Assembly (NCBI RefSeq): GCF_007754155.1
Contig: NZ_CP037423.1
Span: forward strand, 1,674,001 to 1,738,000
Length of the DNA stretch: 64,000 nucleotides
From: Stieleria neptunia
Lineage (GTDB): Bacteria; Planctomycetota; Planctomycetia; Pirellulales; Pirellulaceae
Direction: 5' to 3'
Part shown: piece after piece, positions 1-9,700 of the stretch
Layout: each line of letters begins with the position of its first letter
How positions within the stretch are numbered: position 1 is the stretch's first letter
Made by a program: the position numbers and the translations under genes
The notes under the pieces: model-generated
What the model saw: only the letters and a program-made list of their open reading frames with translations
What the model was told of the DNA's origin: nothing
The model's database searches: none

Positions 1-1434
1 CAAGACCATTTTTTCCGTGATTGCGTTGCCGATCTGGACGGCGCCGCCGGACAACGATTCCGATTCACTGGTCAGTTCCGCCGAGCTGAACGTCGCGCCG
101 TGGATGCCGTCGCGTCCGGTGCGGCCCCCGATCGAAACGATCAGATCGTTCGGATGAACTTGCTTGTCTTCCATGCCGACGGGGATCATTCCGACGTTGC
201 CGGCATAGACCAGCGGGTTGCCCAAATAGCGTTTGTCGAAATAGACCGCACCGTTGACGGTCGGGATGCCCATCCGATTGCCATAGTCGCGCACCCCGGC
301 GACGACGCCCTTCATCACGCGACGCGGATGCAGCACGCCCGGGGGCAACTGGTCGGCGGGCGTGTCCGGTGGTGCAAAGCAAAACACGTCGGTGTTGCAG
401 ACCGGTTTGGCACCCATGCCCGTCCCCATCGGATCGCGGATCACGCCGCCGATGCCCGTGTTCGCACCGCCGTAGGGTTCCAGCGCCGAAGGGTGATTGT
501 GCGTTTCGACTTTGAAACAGGCATGGAATTGGTCGTCAAAGGTCACCACGCCGGCGTTGTCTTTGAAGACACTGACGCACCAATCGTCATCGCCCAAATT
601 CTTGCGGATCGTTTGGGTCGCCGCAAAGATCGTTTCTTTGAGCATGTTGTCGTATTGCCTCTCGTCGCCGCCGGGCGTTCCGTCGGCGCCGATCCCGCGA
701 TAATGAATCCGACCGGCCAGCGTTTTGTGGCTGCAGTGTTCCGACCAGGTCTGCGCGATCGTCTCCAGTTCGATGTCCGTCGGATCGCGATCGAGCGAAA
801 CGAAATGGTCACGAATCGTCTGCATTTCGACCAGCGTCAAATAGAGCTGGCCTTCGCGCGAGAGCGTTTCCAATTCGTCATCGCTCAGGCTGCGAATCGG
901 GACGCGGACGAGCTCGAATTCGTAGGCCGTGCCGACATCCAGTTGCTCCATTTCCAGCGGTCCGGTGATCACCTGCTCGATCGAGTCGTTGGACAACGCG
1001 CGGCGGCAGATCGTTTGGAAGGTCGGCTCGTCGACTCCGCTGATCCAATACTTTCGCATCGTGCGGACCGACTGGACATCGAAACCACAATCGCGGGCGG
1101 CACCGATCGTGCTGGCGGCGACCGGGTCCATCACGCCGGGTTTGGGCAACACGTTGACCAGTCGAATGTCGCTCGATTCGGCCGGCGGCTGGCTCAACAC
1201 CGCATCGCCGGCGACCGCCACGACGGTCCGCTCGGTCACCGCGTCGGCCAGCAGGGTCTGGGCGATCTGCTGGGCCTGTTCGCCGTCGATTTCACCCTGG
1301 ACCAAAAAACCGCGTGCGAAGACGACCGGGACGTCGTCACCGATGCCCAACTCATGAATTTCCTCGCTGGTGCGGGCGCCCTCGCGGTCGATCTCGTTCT
1401 CGGCGGGATAAATGTCAATCTGCCACAGCGGCAT
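1..1434 (-). CDS. purL: Phosphoribosylformylglycinamidine synthase, N-terminal part
   Basis: Cytoplasmic enzyme of step four of purine synthesis, converting FGAR to FGAM with ATP and glutamine-derived ammonia. Reading the minus strand from the ATG at 1434 gives 478 open codons to the window edge. Residues 1 to about 80 resemble PurS, and a second PurS-like stretch follows before the synthase domain. The PurL hallmarks [20 protein letters not shown] and GAxTGxGGxxRD are all visible in order, followed by [13 protein letters not shown] and [16 protein letters not shown]. The start is preceded by AGGA at suitable spacing. The gene is truncated only by the window edge. Planctomycete PurL proteins are typically larger than the stand-alone Bacillus subunit, which would fit the fused PurS part. 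Identification is firm; the PurS fusion is my reading of the N-terminus. Confidence 0.95.
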   Translation of the reverse strand, partial: MPLWQIDIYPAENEIDREGARTSEEIHELGIGDDVPVVFARGFLVQGEIDGEQAQQIAQTLLADAVTERTVVAVAGDAVLSQPPAESSDIRLVNVLPKPGVMDPVAASTIGAARDCGFDVQSVRTMRKYWISGVDEPTFQTICRRALSNDSIEQVITGPLEMEQLDVGTAYEFELVRVPIRSLSDDELETLSREGQLYLTLVEMQTIRDHFVSLDRDPTDIELETIAQTWSEHCSHKTLAGRIHYRGIGADGTPGGDERQYDNMLKETIFAATQTIRKNLGDDDWCVSVFKDNAGVVTFDDQFHACFKVETHNHPSALEPYGGANTGIGGVIRDPMGTGMGAKPVCNTDVFCFAPPDTPADQLPPGVLHPRRVMKGVVAGVRDYGNRMGIPTVNGAVYFDKRYLGNPLVYAGNVGMIPVGMEDKQVHPNDLIVSIGGRTGRDGIHGATFSSAELTSESESLSGGAVQIGNAITEKMVL

Positions 1435-1932
1435 CGTCGTGTCCTGGTGCGGGGAAGAAAGCGGTGCGGGGAAGAAAACTCAGCCTGCCCCGGAGTGTAT
1501 CGAAATCACTGGCGATTGCCGAGAACACTGGCGATTGCCGAGAACACTGGCTTGCTCCGCCCCCGGCTTGGGAGGACCTGCCATGAGTCGGAGTCATCCT
1601 CCCTCTGCGATCACGATTGTAAAATGGCAGCTTTTGGCGAACCATTTAGATTCTCTCCCCCTGGGAGAGAGGGCGTTTGCGCAGCAAGCAAACGCCAGAG
1701 AGGGCCGGCGCTGCAAAAGTCGTTGCACCTTGCGCTACGATCAAATCCGTCACTTAAACAATTGAGGTCCCCTGGGAGGGTCGCGGAGGAGTTGACGCTC
1801 GGAGCGGGGAGGGGCTCTGTGGCTCGGAATCGCTCAGCGACGACCGATCGACCCTCCCCTCGCTGCGCTCGACCCTCCCTGCCAGGGAGGGTGACTTTCT
1901 ATCTCTTGTTAGCGGCAGGGCGCGAGCCCTCC
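1435..1932. repeat. Repeat-rich intergenic region upstream of purL
   Basis: No convincing gene is seen on either strand. A 19-nt unit, CGATTGCCGAGAACACTGG, is duplicated in tandem around 1512-1551. At 1650-1711 lies a palindromic unit (CTCTCCCCCTGGGAGAGAG followed by GCGTTTGC and GCAAACGC arms) that recurs at 59949-60011. At 1867-1932 is a unit containing GCCAGGGAGGGTGACTT and AGCGGCAGGGCGCGAGCCC, which recurs at 3540-3597. These look like dispersed REP-like palindromes of this genome. Confidence 0.6.
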
Positions 1933-3513
1933 GAGGCTGTGAATTATTGGTTTACATCAGCACTCACCTTCGTTTTTGACGTGATTTCAAAAACGGACAG
2001 AAAAATTTCGGTCGTGTTTGCTCCTGCCGATCCGAAATTGGAGGCGGCTGAGCAGGGAGGCCTGCCAAGTTGGCTAGCGAATCGAGCTCGTTTGGCTCGA
2101 CTCGCTGCGAATCGCTCAACTTGAAGCAGGCGGCGCGCTATGCTCCCCCATTAAATGCGGTAAAAAGCCCAGATGTTGGAAGCGATTGAAGTTGTTCACC
2201 AGCACATGCCACAGTGTTTGCCCAAGGGCTTTGCGCTGGCCGCGAACGCTAAATTGATTCAGCCCACGGTTGCGACACTCCGCGTTGGGGAATTCCGCAA
2301 TGGAGGGACGTTGCTGGTAGATCGCTTGAGCTTCCTCTGTCCCCATCCGTTCGCGAAAACGCCCCATCGCGTCGCTGTCAGTGGGCTTCGCTTGATAGGG
2401 AGTTTTACCATCGGCGACGGCTTTCTCAGCACCCTGAACAGCACCATAGACCGTCGTCCCAGCGGCATCCAACGCGTCGATATCCGCAGCTTTGATAAAA
2501 CCACCATCGACTATGTACTGTCCTGGCACGACACCATACGTCGAACACACTGACTCATAGACCGGAAGCATCTGGCCCATGTCACTGCCTTGGTTGTTCA
2601 CGTCCACGCCGACAACGATTCGAGTCTGCCCATCGGTGGCAAACTGCACATTAAACGCCGGACGAAAGCCGCCATCGCCCATCTTCATCCGTACCGCTTC
2701 GGGGTCCGTCGTCGAGGCTCGCGGAGTTGATTTGCTTTTGCGAGACTTCTTTTCCCGGCGACGGCGTTCAAGCTCCTCAAGGTTGTCTTGAGCGGCTTTG
2801 ATGCGTTCGAGCCGTTCTTCGGCGGCACGCTGTCGTGCGGCTTGCTCCGCGGCCGAGACTTCGGCTTGGTTCTCTTGCTCGGATTGCTCGTTGAGTTCTT
2901 TGAGATACTTCTCCGCTTCCTCCTGCATCCGTTGCAGCGTCGGCTCGGATCGAAACGAACTGCTGCCCGCCGAAGCACGCACACGCATACCATCCTGGCC
3001 AATCGTCTCAAGCGTGATCAGTTTTTCGTTGAGCAATACGGTGATTGAATCACTTAGCAGTTGTTCCAGTTCTTCAGTGTGCTTCGTGCGAAAATCACTC
3101 AGCGTATGGTAGTTGACTGTTACTCCGCCGCAGATCCACAGGTAACAAAAATCACGCGTGGTAAGCTCCGCGATTCGCCGCGCGCTGGTGATTCCTTCGA
3201 GGGTGGCGTAGAACCACAGAGCGAAGAGAATCCTGGGATCGATGGGGTTTCGCCCACGTGTTCCTTGGAGTGATTTGATCGGTTCATAGAAGGGGGACAG
3301 ATCCAGCGATTGGCAGTAGTCCCAAACCAATCGCACGCGATGATCACTGGCGACGAGTTGGTCCAGCGAGAGCATCCGCATCTCGATCTGAGTTCGTTCG
3401 GGCCGGTTGGTACGAGCTTGGCCACGCTGAGTAGCGATGCTTGGATTATTCATGCAGAAAATTTAGCGCCAAAACCAAATCTCGCAACCATTGGTCCAAT
3501 TATTCACAGCCTC
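1933..3513 (-). mobile_element. Intact IS1182-like insertion sequence
   Basis: A 1,581-bp element bounded by near-perfect terminal inverted repeats. The left end reads GAGGCTGTGAATTATTGG (1933-1950). The right end, read on the other strand, is GAGGCTGTGAATAATTGG (3496-3513), so the two differ at one position. A TCC trinucleotide flanks both ends (1930-1932 and 3514-3516) and could be a short target duplication. The only gene inside is a full-length DDE transposase. The flanks on both sides are copies of the same dispersed repeat, so the element landed in repetitive intergenic DNA. Confidence 0.85.
2116..3453 (-). CDS. IS1182-family DDE transposase
   Basis: Transposase of 445 residues moving the surrounding insertion sequence. 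The N-terminus (MLSLDQLVASDHRVR..., residues 27-60) matches the DUF772 domain of IS1182/IS5-type transposases. The likely catalytic acidic residues are the Asp of GQDGMRVRAS, the Asp in IVVGVDVNNQGSD and the Glu of AEFPNAECRNRG. A charged, Glu/Lys/Arg-rich coiled coil (about residues 180-250) separates the first and second parts, as is usual in this family. The reading frame is unbroken, so the protein is probably functional. It starts 60 bp inside the right inverted repeat. Confidence 0.92.
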   Translation of the reverse strand: MNNPSIATQRGQARTNRPERTQIEMRMLSLDQLVASDHRVRLVWDYCQSLDLSPFYEPIKSLQGTRGRNPIDPRILFALWFYATLEGITSARRIAELTTRDFCYLWICGGVTVNYHTLSDFRTKHTEELEQLLSDSITVLLNEKLITLETIGQDGMRVRASAGSSSFRSEPTLQRMQEEAEKYLKELNEQSEQENQAEVSAAEQAARQRAAEERLERIKAAQDNLEELERRRREKKSRKSKSTPRASTTDPEAVRMKMGDGGFRPAFNVQFATDGQTRIVVGVDVNNQGSDMGQMLPVYESVCSTYGVVPGQYIVDGGFIKAADIDALDAAGTTVYGAVQGAEKAVADGKTPYQAKPTDSDAMGRFRERMGTEEAQAIYQQRPSIAEFPNAECRNRGLNQFSVRGQRKALGQTLWHVLVNNFNRFQHLGFLPHLMGEHSAPPASS

Positions 3514-3752
3514 TCCGGTCTCGCTGCGCTCGACCCTCCTTGCCAGGGAGGGTGACTTTCTATCTCTTGTTAGCGGCAGGGCGCGAGCCCTCCGGTCTAA
3601 CGCGCCGCCCCTCGGGGCGCGTTGGCGGCCGGGTACAGCGGCGCCCGCCCGGGGCCTTACGGCCAGCGGCTCACCATTGACTCAGCAGATCCTGATTAAA
3701 CCGACAGCTCGCGCCGTTCCGCTAAAAAATGCGTCACAGCGTTACCTCCCCT
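3514..3752. repeat. Dispersed palindromic repeats downstream of the TPR gene
   Basis: This stretch repeats the block seen left of the insertion sequence (GCCAGGGAGGGTGACTT, then AGCGGCAGGGCGCGAGCCC at 3576-3594). A GC-rich unit follows, ending GGCTCACCATTGACTCAGCA (about 3667-3686), which is shared with 43865-43885 and 44155-44175. No gene is seen. The TPR gene reads into this region from the right. Confidence 0.55.
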
Positions 3753-6700
3753 TCATCCACCCCCTCCCAAAAACCATCGTTTGATCGCATCGAGTTGTTG
3801 GCCCAACACGGTTTCTGAGTCGGCGTGCTGCACATCCGAGTGACCGTCTGGTTTCTCCTCCCCTGACAAGACCTTCTCGCGAATCCGCCGGACGATTTCG
3901 CGATGCCGGTTGGCCGTGTAGCTGTCCGATTCGATCAATCGCGCCGTTCTCTCGAACAGCTCCTCCGCCTGGGCCCGATGTGCTGCCGTGATGCCGTCCG
4001 TTTTCGCGATCAGGGGGACCAGCGTGCGGACCATCAGGTCGATGTTGTCACTCTTTTTGTGCGACTCCTGCTGAACCTGGCTTGAAATCGTCGACAACTG
4101 TTCGCGTGCAGTCGCCGGCGCTTCGGCACTCGGCAGGATCGGATCGACGGACTCGGTAAAACGCTCCAATGCTTCCGTCAAAGCATCACCATCGCCGTCG
4201 GCTTGAACAACACGCGCCAGTGCCGCATCGACCAAGATCGCAGCCGCCTCTTTCTTGTCGGCCGCGGATTCGATCCGTGACGCGATCAGGTCCAGCAGGG
4301 TGTCCGAGGTGCCGGCGATCGCGGCCACGCGCGACATCGCGATCGAGACCGAGTGGGGACTGAGGTCCTCGTTGCTGGAATAATTATCGTAGCTGGTGCG
4401 AGACGCGATTCGTTTGGCGTAGGGATAGACCATCCCCGGTTGGCCGCTCGGCAAGACGACCGCGCGCAACGCTTGATCGAGCGATCGCCAGATGTCCTGA
4501 TCCAATTCATCGGCATCCAATGCCAGATCGGCATTCGGTTCACGCCGCCCCAATTGTTTTCCCGTCAGATCGGAATACAAATCGACCAATTCCAACAATC
4601 GCGGTGTCAGTTCATCGGTGCCGTCATCGACGGGAGAGGGAGGAGCGTTTTGGTTGGTGTTGATCGTGAACGCGTCGGTTCCCCCGCCGATCGAACGGAT
4701 CGGCGGACCATTTTGAAGCGCCAGATTCAACGCCCTGGCGGAAGTTTGGATGTCGCCGCGTTTGGCAGCAATCCTCGCGATCTTGAGGCACGCATGGAGT
4801 TGCAGAATCGTCCGTGGGGCACCGGACTCCGAGGACGTCTGGATCGAATCCAACAGTGCCGCAAGGGACGCGTCGTCTCCGCCCAGTGATGCGATCGCGA
4901 GATTCAGTCCGGGTTTCTGCAGCGTCTCGGCCAAAACGCGAAGGTAGCTGCCGACGTTCTCTGCGATTTGCTCGGCCGTCGCTGAGTCACTTTTGGATGC
5001 GGCCGATGCAACGACGAACAATCCCGTCAGGGGTTGCAACGCGGTGGCCTGGGGTGTGTCCGTCGCGTCACGAATCGTCGCGACGTCTGGCAAGCGTTCG
5101 GTCAACGTGTCGGCCAAGCCATCCACGTCGTCGGGGCGAATCTTCAGCGCGATCAACAGCTGTGCCGCGGGGATCGACCAATCCTGCGATCGTTTCGCCG
5201 AAATCGATGCCAACGAATCGTAAAACGACTGCAGCGTCTCACGTCCCGCGTCGGATTGGGCTGCCGAATCGATTGCGATTTGTAACGCCGGATCAATGTC
5301 CGCGTTGACCATGACCTCCAGCGGCAGATCCAGCAATCGGAGGGCCAGTTCATCGTCGGGGGCATCAATTGATTCGCGGAGGACGTCCAGGTACTCGGCC
5401 GACGACTCGGGCGTGATCCTTTCCGACGCTTGTTCGGCTAGTTTCTTGGCATCGTCGATCGACAGGCCGCCGCCCCAGCGTTTCGCTTTGGCGAACCGTT
5501 CCGGGCTGGCGATCAGTTGTTGGAAAATGATCAACGCGTCGATCGGAAACCCGATCTCGTTCAACTTTTCGGCAATCGATTGATAGGCTTGGATCTCTTG
5601 ATAGTCCCCGTAGCCCGGGTTGTATTGGTCATCGGCCGAATGATCCGTTTTGGCGTAGGCGTCGAGCAAGACGTTTCGGGCCCGTGGCTTTTGACCATCC
5701 TTGGCGAGAACGTTGACGAGCCGTGCACCGACGGAAAATCGCATGTCGGTGCCGGAGACATTCGGATCGATCGCGGCGGCCTGATAAATCGAAATCAGCA
5801 AGGCGTTCTTGTCTTTGAAATCGGCGACCGACTCCAGCACCTGGCCACCCTGCCACAGCAAACCGCCGCTGATCGCCAGCGTGTCACCGCCTTTTGCGGC
5901 GACGATTGCGTCGGAACTCATCAGCTCACGAATCGACTCGACGGCCGCGTCACGTTTGTCATCGTCGGCCGCGTCCACGAGTGCCGACAAGAACCGTGAC
6001 GACGGTGCGAGCGACGTGTCTTGACGGGCTTGCTCGGCGGCTTCATCAAAACGCTCCCGCGCCTCGTCGTCGCTGCGGAGCAACGTCATGATCTCTTTCA
6101 AGGGGCCCTTCGCCGTGCCGCCGGAAGAACGGCTGGTCACACGCCACGTCGAAGACGTCGTCGTGAATGCGTCGGGGCTGCAAATCACCTCGATCATGGT
6201 CTGGCGGATTTCAGGAATCTTTTCACGGTCCGGCGCCGGGATGCTGTCGATGTAGCGATAGAAGTCTCGCTTGACCTGCGAATTCTTCAAGGCGTGAGCG
6301 ACAAACCTTCGCTTGGCGTCGGTGTACGGTTTGCGCCGCCCGACGTTGATCAGCGTATTGAATCGGTAGCTTTGAATGGCTTCGGGATCGATCTTCATCA
6401 ATCGTTCAAACATCGCGTCATAGTGACCGCCGCGTTCAACGGCACGGGTCATTTCGTAAACATGACGGCTGATCAATTGTGGTTCCTTTTCGAACGCATC
6501 CAAATACATCTCTGCCGACTTTGTGAATTGGTTGGCTTTGTAGAGTGCAGCGGCGCGCGCGAGCAATTGGTTCGGATCATTCGGTTTGGACTTCGCAATC
6601 TCACTCCACAAGGCGCTGGCGTCCTGTTGTTTCCCCGCGGCGGTGTACAGTTCGGCCAACTCCATCCTGGCCCGCACCGAGGCGGGCGCCGCGGCAACGC

Positions 6701-9700
6701 GTCGTTTCGCTTGTTCGATCAGGGGGTCGAGGCGTTTGGCGTTTTTCAGAATCGAAACGGCTTGCCGGCGGTAGTACGCCGAATTGCTGGACGATCCCCG
6801 GCCGCTGTTCAACTTTTTGAGCACCGTGTAGGCGACCTCCGCAGCGGCCTCCTGGTCGTCGTTGGCCAAAAACGCGTTCGCGATCTGCAATTCGGTGCGT
6901 TCATCGCGCGCACGCCCGCCCCGTAAACGCCGCAACATCGCGGTGGCCTTGTCGTTCATCCCGAGTCGACGCAGCTGGTCGGCCAACGCCAACTGAGTCC
7001 GGGTGTCCATCCGCATCCCGAACAGACGCTCGGCGGCCTGCTTGGCTCGTTCCACGTCGCCGAGTTGCGAAGCCAGGTTCAGCGCCGCCATCTCTTTGCG
7101 AACCAGCATCCCGCTATCGAGCGGATCGAACGAGTCGAGCGTCTCCAACGCCACCCGTGGTTGTGAAAGCTCACTCGCCAGCCGGGCCTGTTCGATTCGC
7201 AAGTCGACGTCATCGGGGAATTCACGGGCAAGCTGGCTGATGCGCGAATAACATTCCTGCGGACGCTTCATCCACCAGCAGGCGAACGCGGCCAACACCC
7301 GACGCGTCTTTTGTTCGTGCACGGACGCCCCCGCCAGCGGTCGATCCAGGTGCGCGATCACTTCGTCGCTCACGTTGATGCCCCGCGGCTGGCCGTTGCT
7401 TTGCGAGCTGGGCATCAGACTGGAAAGCTCGTTGATGATTTGTTGGTTCAACAGATGCAACGACAGGGGAGCTTTGACCTGGAACGAAGAGTAGCTGTTC
7501 TGCGAACTGCGGACGTACGTGTTGAGGGTTCCGTTGGACAGGGCGGTGCTGCGCCGCGCGGCGACGCTATTGTGCTCGATCGCTTGGGCGAGCACCGCGT
7601 CGAGAATCGCCAAGCGATGACGCTCGACAAAGTCGGCCCCGTGTGGTCCAGACGTCACCAGGTGGCCGGCCGTCCCCGATACGGTACTCCACGTCACTGA
7701 TTTTCCTGTCGTGTCGTCACGCACCGCGGGCATCAACCGTTCCACCAAAGCGTCAGCCTGATCGACTTGATTGACGTTTAAATAGTACGACATCGCGGTC
7801 AAAATTTCGTTCAGCGACGCGTCTGCTGGTGGCGGTTGCAAGGCGTATTCGTTTGCCCGCGTCGTGTCGCCCACGGCGTTAAAGTGGCTCGACAGGATCA
7901 CGCGATAGTCCGCAAGCGTCGACCACGAGGTGGATCTGCCGGAGTTGCCGCTTGCCGCAGCGTCGACCTGTGCTTGTTCGTACAGATCCAGTACCAGCTG
8001 CAACTGTTTCTCAGTCAACGTGCTGTCCGTGTCAGCGGGCGCCGCGTTGTCGCCGCTGCTGGATTCGTTTTGCGCAGCCGAGCGGATCTTCCCCGTCAAC
8101 ATGCTGCGCAGCGAGACCGCTCCCTCCTTAGGGTCCAGTTCCGCCAGTCGCCAATTCAGCTTTTCGGTGAGTTCTTTGTCGTCGCCACTGGCTGGTCTGG
8201 ATGTTGTGGTCGAGGTCACCGAACCCGCAATCGACCGGAGTGCCCGGTGCTCCCAAATCAAGTTGGCGTCTTCGATTTGGTCGACCGCCGGAAGTGCGAC
8301 GGTTTGTTCGATCAACGCATCGATTTTCGCTTTCGCTTCATCGCTCGGAAAACGTTTGGCGATCGCGACCATTTCCACGGCGGCGGCTAGGACCCGTGCG
8401 TGCCCGAACGAGGACGGGTCGGTGGTCGAGTAACTCGATGACATGCTGGAATAATTGCTGCTGGCGTAGCGACCGACGCGATAGTTTCGCGCCAACGTGT
8501 AGGAGCTGCCCGTCCAACGATTTGGACTGGTGGCGTAACCCGGTGGACGCGACGTGCTGCTTGATGTGCGGGCGGTCTGCGTTCGTGCCGTCGGAGGCAA
8601 CGCGTCCAGTGGCAGATCCAGTTTCCGAAGTTCAGCGGCCAGATCGATCGCGCGGCGGTGCGGCGCGGGGAAGGTGTTTTCGTCGCCGTCTAGCGTTTCA
8701 TCGTCACCTCGCTCGTAAAGCAACAACTGGGCGAGCATCAGTTTGACGTCCCACAGACCGGGATCCCGGCGGACGGCTTCTTCACAGATCGCGATCGCCG
8801 TCGACCGATCACCCCGCCGAACCGCCGAACGGATCATCGAACCCAACCGCGTCGGGTCGGAGGCAAGTGAGATCCGGTCGCTGAGTGCCGACTTGATGTC
8901 GATCATGCCGGCGTCGAGTTGCAGTTGAACCAGTTTGAAACGGTTCTCGGGCGTGTCTGCCAACGCGACGATGCGTTCTTGGAACTCGGCAGCCATCGCC
9001 ACATCGTCAGCCATGTCGCTCAACCGGACCATCGCTTCGAGCAACGAAACATCACGCGGCTGGCCGGCCAACAGGCGATCGATGGCTTTTCTCGCGGCAC
9101 CATAATCTTGGACCGCTTCGTGCGCGGCCGCGATCATCAACTGAAGCGTCCGATTGTCGACGTCGTCGGCGGCCGATTGTTCGATCCGCCCGATCAACGT
9201 GTCCATCTCGTTCTGGCGGTCGTACAGCGGTGCGAGTTGTTTGACCAACCCGATTCGATCGTCCGCTTCGGGCTCGTACCGCATCGCTTGCCAATACAGC
9301 TCAACCGCTTCTTCGGTACGGTAGCGGTCCGCAAAGGCCGACGCGAGCATGCGGCGTGGGCCATTGTCACGGGGAGCGACGTTCATCGCACGCCGCAGCG
9401 CCGTGAAGGCCTGGTCGTCGCGTCCGGCTCGCAAGGCCAGCCGCGCCAGAAACTGGTACGATTCCGGGCTTGCCGGATTGGCGTCGATCAACGCGTCACA
9501 GGTCTGCATCGCTTGATCGACCTGGCCCAACCGCATCTGCAGATCCGCGACACGTTGCAGATAGTTGGTTTGAAAGCGAACGTCGACGCGGGCCAATTTT
9601 TGGAACGTTGCTGCGGCATCGGCGAAGCGGTTCTGACGTTCGGAGATTTCCGCGGCGACCAACAACACGCTGGGGGCATCGGGTTGTTGTTCGATCGCGT

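Noticed and set aside
100..2124. Long plus-strand open frame of 674 codons
   Set aside because: It is antisense to purL, whose minus-strand translation shows all conserved PurL motifs, and it runs on through non-coding repeats and the left end of the insertion sequence.
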